The position numbers were made by a program, and so were the translations under genes. The notes beneath the pieces were generated by a model that was given only the letters and a program-made list of their open reading frames with translations, did no database searches and had not been told where the DNA came from. A stretch of 64,000 nucleotides of DNA, taken from positions 124,001-188,000 of the forward strand of contig QQUJ01000017.1 in NCBI GenBank assembly GCA_008501635.1. The letters run 5' to 3'. Shown here piece by piece: positions 42,504 through 51,758 of the stretch. Numbering within the stretch: position 1 is the stretch's first letter; each line of letters starts with the position of its first letter. Source of the stretch: Pseudomonadota bacterium. Lineage in GTDB: Bacteria; Pseudomonadota; Gammaproteobacteria; QQUJ01.

Positions 42504-42887
42504 TCAGGAGAGGTCTAGCGCGTGGCTTTTCAGATCAACGAGATCCACTACCTCGAGGGCCTGCCGGTGGGTGGCGCGCAGAACGACCTTGGGTGCCCGC
42601 CCGTACTCCAGCGCTTCCTTCCAGCGCGCCGCGCACAGGCACCAGCGATCGCCGGGCTTGAGTCCGGGGAATGCGAACTCAGGGATTGGCGTGCTGAGGT
42701 CGTTGCCGCGGAAGCGGCTGAACTCCAGGAATTCGGCGGTCACCTGGACGCAGATCGTGTGCTGACCGGCATCGACCGGGAGGTAATCGCAGCAACCCGA
42801 GCGGGTGAAGCCGGTCATTGGGCGCGTGGAGCAGGTCTGCAAAGGCTCGCCCAGGACGCTGATCTGTTCTTGCTCTTCCTCATCCAT
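42504..42887 (-). CDS. DUF2237 family protein
   Basis: 127 aa with nearly all conserved DUF2237 features: VLGEPLQTCSTRPMTGFTRSGCC, DAGQHTICVQVTAEFLEFS, RFRGNDLSTPIPEFAFPGLKPGDRW in sections, and CLCAARWKEALE with APKVVLRATH. Function unknown. The many conserved Cys and Asp suggest metal binding, but this is not established. It lies upstream of efpL on the same strand. Confidence 0.94.
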   Translation of the reverse strand: MDEEEQEQISVLGEPLQTCSTRPMTGFTRSGCCDYLPVDAGQHTICVQVTAEFLEFSRFRGNDLSTPIPEFAFPGLKPGDRWCLCAARWKEALEYGRAPKVVLRATHRQALEVVDLVDLKSHALDLS

Positions 42888-43028
42888 TGATGGTCACCTA
42901 TTTGTTCGACTCGTGGGCAAAACGCTAGTCGAGACTGGCGCATACTGCAATGGCGCCAGCGGGAGGGGGCGTAGGGAGCGAGGTGATCGGGGTGCGATCT
43001 CTTCGTGTTGGCGATGAACGCTCACGCC

Positions 43029-43442
43029 TCAGGGTATCTGAAAACGACCGCCTCCGGGCATGCCGCCGGGTCCACCGATACCACCCTGGCCGCCCTTGGG
43101 AACGACGATCTGGGAAGCCGCCTCGCGGCGCAGCTCCTCCAGCTCGCGGGCGGTGCGCTCCACGGCGACGTTGGCGGCGGCGCTGAACTTTTCCGCCGCC
43201 TCCCCCAGAGATCCTGCCTCGATCTCGAAGGCGATGGGCATCGCCCCCATGGGGGTGAGGATCTGCGCCTGGCCGATGTAGAGCACGGGGCGCGCCGGGT
43301 CGTCAGAGCCATCGATCTGCACCGGGGTGAGCCTGCGCAGGGTGCCGGCGCTACGGTCGGTGAAAGTCTCCTCGCGATAGAGCTCGGCCGGGTTCATCTT
43401 GAGTTCAGTGGTGGTGTTATCGGGGTTCATACCAGTATCCAT
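43029..43442 (-). CDS. Hypothetical small protein with Gly-rich C-terminus
   Basis: About 137 aa from ATG 43442, or 133 from ATG 43430; no strong RBS at either. It is a beta-rich first half (PVLYIGQAQILTPMGAMPIAFEIEAG), then a helix (ELEELRREAAS) and a Gly/Pro-rich tail ending GGGRFQIP. No signal peptide and no named family. The frame extends further upstream over the end of the next gene, but that part is not supported. Confidence 0.5.
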   Translation of the reverse strand: MDTGMNPDNTTTELKMNPAELYREETFTDRSAGTLRRLTPVQIDGSDDPARPVLYIGQAQILTPMGAMPIAFEIEAGSLGEAAEKFSAAANVAVERTARELEELRREAASQIVVPKGGQGGIGGPGGMPGGGRFQIP

Positions 43443-43504
43443 TGTGCAGTGTGATTTGAGCTGCAACAGGGTAGCAGATGACGCCGTACCTTTCCCGCAC
43501 GGTC

Positions 43505-44311
43505 CTAGCCGCGATACCAGCAGCTCGGCCTGAGCGCGGCGCGCTGTCGGGCGGCATCGGTGCAGAGCCAACGCAGGTGGGGAGCAAGCTGGTGATTGGC
43601 GCGGTGGTTGCAGAGCGCGGCGGCGCGATAGGTGTCAAGCCGGCACTGAGGGTCTGCCGACAGAAAGCGGGTTGTCGCTACCGTGTGCGGACTCCTAGAA
43701 CCTATCTCGGGCGGGTGGCTCCCTATGCGCGTCGCAAAGTAGTTGCTCAACGCTTCGCCGGCCATGATGATCCGCAGACACAGATAGGCTTCGTCATTTG
43801 TGTCAAAGGCGGAATCGCACTCAATCTCCAGGCGGCGGGGTATCGGTTGCATGGCTGTGGCGGCATGGTCCGGCAACAGTGGCAGCAGTCTGCGCAGACA
43901 CTCCGAGGCCGCGAAATAGTCGGCTTGCCCTTCGGCGGAGAAGCCCCATCGTTGCGGTGGTCCGGCCAGATGATGGCCGATTTCGTGACACGTGATCAGC
44001 GCGAAGGCGTCGCGGGTTATGGCCGGATCGCGTGCTATCCCGCCGGTGATGCTGATCACCGCAATCCTGCCGATCGGATCTTCCTGCTGCGAGGCGGAGG
44101 CGTGGCGTTCATCGCGATGCCAGTAGCCCTGAAGTTGCAGACGCAGGTTGCGCGCCAGGAATTCTCCCCGGTAAACCCGTTGCGCGAGGTCCAGCGTCTG
44201 ATGGAAGGCGCTTTCGCTGATGGCGCCAGCGACAAGGGTCGGCGCGAGGCCGGCTGCCAGCACTCCCAGAAGTGCCAAAACGTGACAGATCGAAGCCTTC
44301 GCGGATCGCAT
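43505..44311 (-). CDS. Exported HEXXH-type putative metallopeptidase
   Basis: 268 aa. Signal peptide (about residues 1-30, ending LVAGA). The central TCHEIGHHLAG carries HEXXH at about 108-112, and EGQADYFAA about 15 residues later supplies a likely third zinc ligand, the M48/gluzincin pattern. Several Cys occur in the C-terminal third. ATG 44311 has GGAGG five bases upstream, which fixes the start. Substrate unknown. The DNA at 43697-43715 resembles one end of the 28497 repeat element, so the C-terminal coding sequence may include an old insertion. Confidence 0.75.
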   Translation of the reverse strand: MRSAKASICHVLALLGVLAAGLAPTLVAGAISESAFHQTLDLAQRVYRGEFLARNLRLQLQGYWHRDERHASASQQEDPIGRIAVISITGGIARDPAITRDAFALITCHEIGHHLAGPPQRWGFSAEGQADYFAASECLRRLLPLLPDHAATAMQPIPRRLEIECDSAFDTNDEAYLCLRIIMAGEALSNYFATRIGSHPPEIGSRSPHTVATTRFLSADPQCRLDTYRAAALCNHRANHQLAPHLRWLCTDAARQRAALRPSCWYRG

Positions 44312-44510
44312 ATGGGCCTCCTGCGCGATCCTCCCCACCCCTGAACTATAGTAGGAAATGAGCCAGAGGCGGGTAGCGCGGCAACGGAAGCGATGAAGCG
44401 GTGATGAAAGATGCTGCGGGATCGGCCGGTCTACTGATCCCAAATGCGCCAGAAAAACCATAGTGGCAGGAGGTTGCATACTGCTGCGTGAAACGAGCCG
44501 GAGATTCACC

Positions 44511-46709
44511 GTGAACATAAAGAAGATTGGGGTTGCCCTCGTAATCGTGGCCTTGGTGGTCGCGTTTTTCGTTTTCGACCTGGGGCAGTTCTTCACGCTC
44601 GATTTCTTTAAATCGCAGCGCGAGGCGATCCTGTCTTACTTCGAATCCAACCCCTGGCAGACCGTCGGCATTTACTTTCTGCTCTATGTGGCGGTAACGG
44701 GCCTGTCGCTACCGGGCGCTGCGATCATGACGCTTGCCGGTGGCGCGATATTCGGTCTGTTGTGGGGGACGGTGATCGTCTCCTTTGCCTCGACCATCGG
44801 CGCGACCCTGGCCTTTCTGGTTTCGCGTCTCCTGCTGCGCGACTGGGTGCAGGGGCGCTTCGGCGATTCGCTGCGCACCATCAACCGCGAGGTGGAGAAG
44901 GATGGCGCTTTTTATCTCTTCACGCTGCGCCTGGTGCCGGCTTTCCCCTTTTTCGTGATCAACCTGGTGATGGGGCTGACACCCATCAAGACCTTCACCT
45001 TCTACTGGGTGAGTCAGGTGGGCATGCTGGTGGGCACACTGGTCTACATCAACGCCGGTACGCAGATCGCACAGATCGAATCGGCGGCGGGTCTGCTGTC
45101 TCCCGGCCTGTTGGGCTCGTTCGTGTTGCTCGGCCTGTTCCCGCTCATTGCGCGCAAGGTGATCGAAAAACTCCAGGCCCGCAAAGCCTTGAAGGGCTAC
45201 ACCAGACCGGCGCACTTCGATCGCAACATCGTCGTGATAGGCGCGGGTTCCGGTGGTCTGGTGGCGGCCTATATCGCTGCGGCGGTCAAGGCAAAGGTGA
45301 CGCTCATCGAGAAACACAGGATGGGCGGCGACTGCCTGAACACCGGCTGCGTACCTTCCAAGGCGCTGATCCGCTCCGCCAAGTTTGCCGCGCAGCTGAA
45401 GCGCGGTGAGGAGTTCGGTTTTGCTCAGGTGCAGGGCAAGGTCGACTTCGCCAGGGTGATGGAGCGTGTTCAGAATGTCGTCACCGATATCGAACCCCAT
45501 GATTCGATAGAGCGCTATACCAGGCTGGGCGTCGAGGTGATTCAGGGCGAGGCGAGAGTCGTCGATCCCTACACCGTCGAGGTCAACGGTCAGCGCTACA
45601 CCACGCGCAACATCATCGTTGCGGCGGGGGCGCGGCCGTTCGTGCCGCCGATTCCTGGTTTACAGGAGGCGGGGTATCTTACTTCCGACAACGTGTGGGA
45701 TCTGCGCGAGCAGCCGCAGCGCCTGGTGGTGTTGGGCGGTGGCCCGATCGGCAGCGAGCTGGCCCAGGCGTTTGCCCGGCTCGGCTCCCAGGTGACGCAG
45801 GTGGAGATGGCGCCGCGCATCATGGGTCGCGAGGATCCGGAGATCGCCGCTGCGGTGCAGGCGAAGTTTATTGCCGAAGGCATCGATGTGCGCGTCAATA
45901 CCAAGGCCAAAGAGGTGCGCGTTGAAAACGGCGAGAAACTGTTGATCGCTGAACACGAGGGTCAGGAGGTGCGTGTCCCCTTCGATCAGATCCTGGTGGC
46001 GGTGGGGCGTGCGGCAAACGTCACCGGCTACGGGCTGGAGGAATTGGGTGTCAGGCTCACCGGGCGCAAAACCATCGAGGTGAACGCGTTTCTGCAGACC
46101 AATTTTCCCAATATCTACGCCGTGGGTGATGTGGCGGGACCGTATCAGTTTACGCACACCGCCGCGCATATGGCGTGGTACGCGTCGGTCAATTCGCTGT
46201 TCGGCCGTTTCAAAAAGTTCCGCGTCGATTATTCGGTGATTCCCTGGGCCACCTTCACTGATCCCGAAGTGGCACGCGTTGGGCTCAACGAGACCGATGC
46301 CAAAGCGAAGGGCGTCGAGTACGAGGTCACCACCTATAGTATCGATGATCTGGATCGCGCCATCACCGACGGCGAAGCACACGGGCTGATCAAGGTGCTC
46401 ACGGTACCGGGCAAGGACAGGATCCTCGGCGTCACCATCATGGGCGACCATGCCGGCGATCTGATAACAGAGTATGTGGCGGCGATGAAACACAAGATCG
46501 GACTCAACAAGATCCTCGCTACCATCCACATCTACCCAACCCTGGCGGAAGCGAATAAGTATGTTGCCGGCGAATGGAAGCGCGCCCATGCGCCGCAGCG
46601 CCTGTTGCAATGGGTGGAACGCCTGCACGCCTGGGAACGGGGCGGCGTTGGCAAAAGGGAGTCCGAAACCGGTCATTCATCGCCCCCTGGTTTGGAGGCC
46701 AAACGGTAG
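44511..46709 (+). CDS. TVP38/TMEM64 membrane domain fused to a mercuric reductase-like flavoprotein
   Basis: 732 aa. The N-terminal about 230 residues are membrane-embedded and of the TVP38/TMEM64 (DedA-like) type (GLSLPGAAIMTLAGGAIFGLLWG; RLVPAFPFFVINLVMGL). From about residue 237 comes a complete pyridine nucleotide-disulfide oxidoreductase. It has FAD motif IGAGSGGLVAAY, redox Cys275/Cys280 in DCLNTGCVPSKAL, NAD motif GGGPIGSELAQAF, YAVGDVAG and the dimerisation domain. MerA metal-binding extra cysteines are not seen. It should transfer electrons to an unknown disulfide or quinone-linked acceptor at the membrane. GTG 44511 follows GGAGA. Confidence 0.9.
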   Translation: MNIKKIGVALVIVALVVAFFVFDLGQFFTLDFFKSQREAILSYFESNPWQTVGIYFLLYVAVTGLSLPGAAIMTLAGGAIFGLLWGTVIVSFASTIGATLAFLVSRLLLRDWVQGRFGDSLRTINREVEKDGAFYLFTLRLVPAFPFFVINLVMGLTPIKTFTFYWVSQVGMLVGTLVYINAGTQIAQIESAAGLLSPGLLGSFVLLGLFPLIARKVIEKLQARKALKGYTRPAHFDRNIVVIGAGSGGLVAAYIAAAVKAKVTLIEKHRMGGDCLNTGCVPSKALIRSAKFAAQLKRGEEFGFAQVQGKVDFARVMERVQNVVTDIEPHDSIERYTRLGVEVIQGEARVVDPYTVEVNGQRYTTRNIIVAAGARPFVPPIPGLQEAGYLTSDNVWDLREQPQRLVVLGGGPIGSELAQAFARLGSQVTQVEMAPRIMGREDPEIAAAVQAKFIAEGIDVRVNTKAKEVRVENGEKLLIAEHEGQEVRVPFDQILVAVGRAANVTGYGLEELGVRLTGRKTIEVNAFLQTNFPNIYAVGDVAGPYQFTHTAAHMAWYASVNSLFGRFKKFRVDYSVIPWATFTDPEVARVGLNETDAKAKGVEYEVTTYSIDDLDRAITDGEAHGLIKVLTVPGKDRILGVTIMGDHAGDLITEYVAAMKHKIGLNKILATIHIYPTLAEANKYVAGEWKRAHAPQRLLQWVERLHAWERGGVGKRESETGHSSPPGLEAKR

Positions 46710-46815
46710 CGCTCTGGTTTTAGGCTTGCGCTGCGCGGGAGCGCGGTGAGTATACTGTGTGCACCATCGCCCCGCCGCTGGGCAGGGCGCCTTCCCACTG
46801 CATTCGGACCCGCGC

Positions 46816-48546
46816 ATGGCTGAAATTACCGCCGACCCCTCCCTGGAGAATCTCCGCGATGTACTGGAGTACATCGATCAAGGCATCACGATGTTCGATG
46901 CCGATTTGCGCCTGGTCGTCTGCAACCGACGCTTTCTCGACATGATGGATTACCCTGCCGAGATGGGCAAAGTCGGAACGCCTTTCGAAAGGTTTATGAG
47001 AATTAATGCCGCTCGTGGTGAATATGGCGAAGGTGATGCCGAAACCCAGGTGCGCGAGCGACTCGAGTTGGCGCGTCAATTTCAACCCCATCGTTTCGAA
47101 CGTCAACGACCGGACGGCACCATGCTGGAGGTTATCGGACGCCCGCTGCCGCGCGGCGGATTCGTCACCACCTACACCGATGTCACCGAGCAGCGGGCCG
47201 CAGCGGATGCAATTCGCAAAGCCCGCGACGAACTGGATCTGCGCGTCGAGCAGCGCACTGCCGAGCTGCGCCAGCGTGAAAAGGATCTCGCCGAACAGAC
47301 CGAGGCCCTCAGTATCACCCTGGAACACATGACCCAGGGAATCACGCTGGCTGATTCCCAACTGAAGCTGAGGGTATGCAACCGGCGTTTTCTGGAACTG
47401 ATGGATTTCCCCGAGTGGATGGGCGAGACCGGAACGCCTTTCGAGGCGTTCATGCGCCACAATGCCGAACGCGGGGAGTATGGTGCAGGCGACGTCGAGG
47501 CCCAGGTGGCCGAACGCGTGGCAATGGCGCAGCAGATGCGTGCGCATCGTTTCGAACGGGTGCGCCCCGATGGCACGGTGCTTGAAATCACGGGTCAGCC
47601 GTTGGCGGGGGGTGGTTTTGTCACCACTTATACGGATGTTACGGAAAACCACCGCAGCCATGAACGGCTGCATGCCATCCTGGATACCAGCCCCTTTGGC
47701 TCGGTGATCTGGCGCCTCTCCGATCAGCGCATCATCTACAGTAATCAACGCTTTGCCGCCATGTGCGGACGCACAGTGGATGACTTGCTGGACACGCGCA
47801 TCGTCAACCGGCACCGCGCGCCGTCCGATGCGGAACAGTTGATCGAACGCTTTCGCGCCGGCGAACCGATACGCGATGTGGAGATCCAGTTCCGCGGCCC
47901 GTTCGGCGATGCCTTTTGGGGCCTTACCACCTTCGAGCACTTCGACTATCAGAACCAGGGCTGCGTCCTCGAGTGGGTCTACGATTTTACGGAATTGCAT
48001 CAGGTACGCACGACGCTCGAGCATCTCGCCCAGCACGATCCATTGACAGGACTCGCCAATCGGCGTTTGTTGCAGGAGCATCTCGATCGCACATTGGCCG
48101 GAGCTGCCCGACGCAACGGCATCGTGGCCGTACTGTTCATCGATCTGGACGGGTTTAAAGCGCTGAATGACAAGCATGGGCACGATTTCGGAGATTGGGT
48201 GCTTAGCGAAATGGCTGCGCGCCTGGAGAGTGCATTGCGTCGCAGCGATCTCGCCGCACGCATCGGTGGCGATGAGTTCGCGGTGATACTCGATGATCTG
48301 AAGGGAGTCGGGGATGCTCAGGCGATGGCGATTCGTCTCCTGGAGACACTCTCCATGCCCTGCATTCGCAATGAATTGACCACGCAGCTCGGGGCAAGCA
48401 TCGGTATCGCTCTCAACGATTCCGCGGAAGCGGATGCGGAGACCTTGCTGCGCTTCGCCGATCGGGCAATGTATCGGGCCAAACGGGAGGGCAAGGGGCG
48501 CTGCCTGTTCTTCGACGCGGAGTTCGATGGCGACATGCAACCATGA
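46816..48546 (+). CDS. Triple-PAS diguanylate cyclase
   Basis: 576 aa. Two very similar PAS repeats (about residues 8-140 and 170-300; both with DQGITM/TQGITL, CNRRFL(D/E)LMD and GGFVTTYTDVTE) are joined by a coiled coil (VEQRTAELRQREKDLAEQTEAL). A third, different PAS follows (about 295-400) and then GGDEF. GGDEF is intact at 484-488, and an RxxD product-inhibition site (RRSD) sits five residues before it. It should make c-di-GMP in response to a sensed ligand or redox state. No membrane segment. Start at ATG 46816; upstream codons lack an RBS. Confidence 0.92.
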   Translation: MAEITADPSLENLRDVLEYIDQGITMFDADLRLVVCNRRFLDMMDYPAEMGKVGTPFERFMRINAARGEYGEGDAETQVRERLELARQFQPHRFERQRPDGTMLEVIGRPLPRGGFVTTYTDVTEQRAAADAIRKARDELDLRVEQRTAELRQREKDLAEQTEALSITLEHMTQGITLADSQLKLRVCNRRFLELMDFPEWMGETGTPFEAFMRHNAERGEYGAGDVEAQVAERVAMAQQMRAHRFERVRPDGTVLEITGQPLAGGGFVTTYTDVTENHRSHERLHAILDTSPFGSVIWRLSDQRIIYSNQRFAAMCGRTVDDLLDTRIVNRHRAPSDAEQLIERFRAGEPIRDVEIQFRGPFGDAFWGLTTFEHFDYQNQGCVLEWVYDFTELHQVRTTLEHLAQHDPLTGLANRRLLQEHLDRTLAGAARRNGIVAVLFIDLDGFKALNDKHGHDFGDWVLSEMAARLESALRRSDLAARIGGDEFAVILDDLKGVGDAQAMAIRLLETLSMPCIRNELTTQLGASIGIALNDSAEADAETLLRFADRAMYRAKREGKGRCLFFDAEFDGDMQP

Positions 48547-48669
48547 CCACCTTGAGCCGCGCGGATCGTGCTTGTGCTTATGCAGCGAAGGGCGCACTGC
48601 GACAACATCCAGTGCTGCGGCGATGCCTATCGGCATGGGGTGACACGGGCTAAGGGGAAGGGTGGTCGA

Positions 48670-49293
48670 ATGGCGATGGCATGGAGCAGCCGCACAGTGG
48701 CGGCATTGTGTTTCAGCTTTCTGCTTGTTGGCTGTACAACGCTCAACAAGTCGGAGTGTCTGCAGGCCGATTGGCGCACCATTGGACTGGAGGATGGTGC
48801 GCAAGGTCACCCGCTCACCCGTATTGGCGAACATCGCAAAGCGTGCGCGCAATACGGTGTACGCACCGATCTGCCGAGCTATGAGGCCGGTCATCGTGAG
48901 GGCGCGCGGTTGTTCTGCATTCCCCGCACCGCCTATCAGCTGGGTCTGCGCGGCGGCACCTATCATGGTATCTGCCCCGCGGAGCACGAGCGCGATTTCG
49001 TCGCCTACTACCAATCCGGCCAGGAGGTGCGTCGCTTGCGCCTGGAGCTGAATCAGGAGCGCAGCGTGCTGGGTGAGATCCAGGCGGGACACGCGGCAAA
49101 CGAAAGCGTTATAGCCACCAGGGAGTCGCTGCTGGTCGGTGAGGGATTGACCCGGCGTCAGCGTCTAGTACTGCTCAATGAGATCAAGGTGTTGACTGAA
49201 ACACGTGTGGCGCTGGAGGCGGCGATCAGCGGACAAGAGGCCGTTATCGAGCAGCTGGCGGAGACCATCGCTCGCCGCGAACTCACGTTCTAG
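48670..49293 (+). CDS. DUF2799 lipoprotein
   Basis: 207 aa with a signal and lipobox LLVGC. The DUF2799 part reads LNKSECLQADWRTIGLEDGAQGH, then GVRTDLPSYEAGHREGARLFC and GLRGGTYHGICP, all family features. The C-terminus is a coiled-coil-like helix (about 120-205). Envelope protein of unknown function, usually a single-gene unit. ATG 48670 preceded by AAGGGTGG. Confidence 0.88.
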   Translation: MAMAWSSRTVAALCFSFLLVGCTTLNKSECLQADWRTIGLEDGAQGHPLTRIGEHRKACAQYGVRTDLPSYEAGHREGARLFCIPRTAYQLGLRGGTYHGICPAEHERDFVAYYQSGQEVRRLRLELNQERSVLGEIQAGHAANESVIATRESLLVGEGLTRRQRLVLLNEIKVLTETRVALEAAISGQEAVIEQLAETIARRELTF

Positions 49294-49429
49294 CGTCCAA
49301 CCGGCCCTGACACTCCCGATGCGCCCGGGCGAATGGACGGGCGCTGTTGGCGAGGCGTATAGTTCACGACGCTTTTTGCGTTCTATGACGCATGCATTTG
49401 TCTTATCGACTTCTTAGCGGGGTGAACCC

Positions 49430-51127
49430 TTGAACGTGGTTCACGGGCTTCATTTTGACAATCTGCGCGGCGATCTCTTCGGCGGTATCACTGCTGCGGT
49501 GGTCGCATTGCCGTTGGCGCTGGCCTTCGGCGTGGCCTCCGGTGCCGGCCCGGTGGCCGGGCTCTATGGTGCAATTTTCGTCGGTCTTTTCGCAGCGCTG
49601 TTTGGTGGCACACCGTCGCAGGTCTCGGGGCCTACGGGTCCGATGACGGTGGTGATGGCCGGTGTCATTACGCAGTATGCCCATAATCCATCACTGGCCT
49701 TTACCGTGGTGATGATGGGCGGCTTGCTGCAGATCCTCATCGGCTATCTGCGCCTGGGGCGTTACGTGTCGCTGGTGCCGCTGCCGGTAGTCTCGGGCTT
49801 CATGACCGGCATCGGGGTGATCATCATCATCCTGCAACTGCCTGTTCTGCTGGGGCATAGCCCTCCGGGCGGCGGGACCTTGGGCACCTTGGCAGCGCTA
49901 CCGGAGCTGCTCACTCACCCTCAGTGGCAGGCGGTTCTTTTGGCGCTGGGCGCGCTGGGGATTGTCTATTTCATGCCGGCGCGCCTTAACCGCCTGCTGC
50001 CTTCACCACTGGTTGCGCTGTTTGTGGGCACGCTGGCAGCGTTCTTCGTACTGACCGAGGTTCCGGTACTGGGTGAGATACCCAGTGGGTTTCCCCAGCC
50101 GAAACTGCCCTCCTTCGAACTTACGCAACTGCCCGGCATGGTCTCCTCTGCGCTGGTGCTGGCTCTCCTGGGCTCCATTGACAGCCTGCTGACCTCTCTG
50201 GTGGCGGACAGCATGACCCGTACCCAGCACGATTCCGATCGCGAACTGATCGGGCAGGGTATCGGCAACACGATCGCGGGAATGATGGGTGCCATTCCCG
50301 GCGCCGGCGCCACCATGCGTACGGTGATCAACATCCGCTCGGGCGGGCAGACGCCGCTCTCCGGTACGGTGCATGCACTGGCGTTGCTCGCGGTCGTGTC
50401 GGGCCTGGGTTCGCTCGCTTCGCATATTCCTCATGCGGTGCTGGCAGGCATCCTGATCAAGGTCGGTATCGATATTCTCGATCGCGACTATATGAAACGG
50501 GTTCGCCATGCGCCGCGTTCCGGCGTGGTAGTGATGATGACGGTGCTGCTGCTGACGGTGTTTGTCGATCTAATCACTGCTGTTGCGGTAGGCGTCGTCA
50601 TGAAGAGCGTTATGTTCGTGCAGCGTATGTCGGAGCTGCAGGCGGAGAATATGCGGGCCGTGATGGGCTCCATGCGCGAGGCGCCGCTCACCGCAGCTGA
50701 GACCGAGATCTTCGACCGTGCGCAGGGTCTCATCGCCCTGTTTCACATCAGTGGTCCGCTCAGTTTTGGCGCCGTCAAGGAGATGGCGAGCCGCCTGGCC
50801 AGGACCGATCAGTTCGAAGTGCTGCTGATCGATCTCAATGCAGTGCCGCTGATCGACAGCACCGCCGCGCTGGGTATCGAGGACGTCCTGAAGCGTGCCC
50901 GGTTGAGCGGCAAGCACGTCCTGCTGGTCGGGCTGCAGGCCAGGGCGGCGCGGGTCATGAATCGTCTCGGGGTGTTCGAACATCTGCCCAAGGGCTACCG
51001 TTTTCAAAGGCGCCTGAACGCGTTGCGCAAGGCCGAACAGTTGCTGGGTATCGCTCCACAGCAAGCGGATTCTCCCCTCACCCCGGATAACGCGAAGGCA
51101 TCCACGGAATCCGACCCGCCGGTCTGA
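49430..51127 (+). CDS. SulP family anion transporter with STAS domain
   Basis: 565 aa. Membrane part (about residues 10-400) with GGITAAVVALPLALAFGVASG and the family signature VSGPTGPMTVVMAG. A STAS domain (about 430-545) has LLIDLNAVPLIDSTAALG with the conserved Ser. It imports anions such as sulfate or bicarbonate; bicarbonate and sulfate types cannot be told apart from sequence alone. TTG start at 49430 follows GCGGGG; GTG 49436 is an alternative. Confidence 0.9.
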   Translation: MNVVHGLHFDNLRGDLFGGITAAVVALPLALAFGVASGAGPVAGLYGAIFVGLFAALFGGTPSQVSGPTGPMTVVMAGVITQYAHNPSLAFTVVMMGGLLQILIGYLRLGRYVSLVPLPVVSGFMTGIGVIIIILQLPVLLGHSPPGGGTLGTLAALPELLTHPQWQAVLLALGALGIVYFMPARLNRLLPSPLVALFVGTLAAFFVLTEVPVLGEIPSGFPQPKLPSFELTQLPGMVSSALVLALLGSIDSLLTSLVADSMTRTQHDSDRELIGQGIGNTIAGMMGAIPGAGATMRTVINIRSGGQTPLSGTVHALALLAVVSGLGSLASHIPHAVLAGILIKVGIDILDRDYMKRVRHAPRSGVVVMMTVLLLTVFVDLITAVAVGVVMKSVMFVQRMSELQAENMRAVMGSMREAPLTAAETEIFDRAQGLIALFHISGPLSFGAVKEMASRLARTDQFEVLLIDLNAVPLIDSTAALGIEDVLKRARLSGKHVLLVGLQARAARVMNRLGVFEHLPKGYRFQRRLNALRKAEQLLGIAPQQADSPLTPDNAKASTESDPPV

Positions 51128-51148
51128 GCGTGGAGAGCTTGCCCTTGG

Positions 51149-51691
51149 CTACTGACGGTGCCTACCGATTTGAATTACCCGGGATTCGCGCCGAATCTCT
51201 CCCGCCTGCTCCATGCGCGCCAGGGTGCGATAGAGCGCTTCATGACTGAGGCCCAGTTCCTGGGCCAGGCTTTTGTAGCTGACTGGTACGATGTATCGAC
51301 CCTCGGCGTCGGCCTGGAGAGCGAGGTGCAGCGTGATGCGCTCGCGGGCCGACTTCACGTTTCGCAGTTCGAGCCGGGTGCGCAGGTCCATCACCTGGTG
51401 CGCGAGCGCGCTGAGCCAGTCCTGAGCCAATGTGGGTCGTTGAATCATCAGATCCAACACGGCTTGCCGCGGGAAACTTCTCACTCGCGCACAGTCAACC
51501 ACCCGACAGTCGCAGCCGTAACGCTCATTGAAGAGCGATCCTTCCGCTACCACTTGTCCGGGACCCAGAAGCGCCAAGGGCAGCGCGCGACCGTCCATGG
51601 TGGTTCGCTCCAGCTGGCATGTTCCCTGGGCAATGACGTGCAGTTGCCGCACGGGATCGTTGCGGCGGAACAGGTACCCGCCTTGCGACAT
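51149..51691 (-). CDS. Crp/Fnr family transcriptional regulator
   Basis: 180 aa from the first ATG: cyclic-nucleotide-binding-like domain (GGYLFRRNDPVRQLHVIAQG and later) and C-terminal winged helix (YKSLAQELGLSHEALYRTLARMEQ). No Fnr Cys cluster. The frame continues upstream to a TAG through LEELRATVTHSE; a CTG codon there follows GGGAGATTAG and could be the real start. It sits at the head of a minus-strand group with two cytochromes c and could regulate them or respiration-linked genes. Confidence 0.87.
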   Translation of the reverse strand: MSQGGYLFRRNDPVRQLHVIAQGTCQLERTTMDGRALPLALLGPGQVVAEGSLFNERYGCDCRVVDCARVRSFPRQAVLDLMIQRPTLAQDWLSALAHQVMDLRTRLELRNVKSARERITLHLALQADAEGRYIVPVSYKSLAQELGLSHEALYRTLARMEQAGEIRRESRVIQIGRHRQ

Positions 51692-51758
51692 TTCGCTGTG
51701 AGTGACCGTTGCCCGGAGCTCTTCCAGCTAATCTCCCGGTTCCGCGGACGGCATGGTG

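Noticed and set aside
46720-49092. 790-codon open frame antisense to the PAS-GGDEF and DUF2799 genes
   Set aside because: It mirrors codon bias of the real plus-strand genes, shows no domain and no RBS, and is typical of GC-rich antisense open frames.
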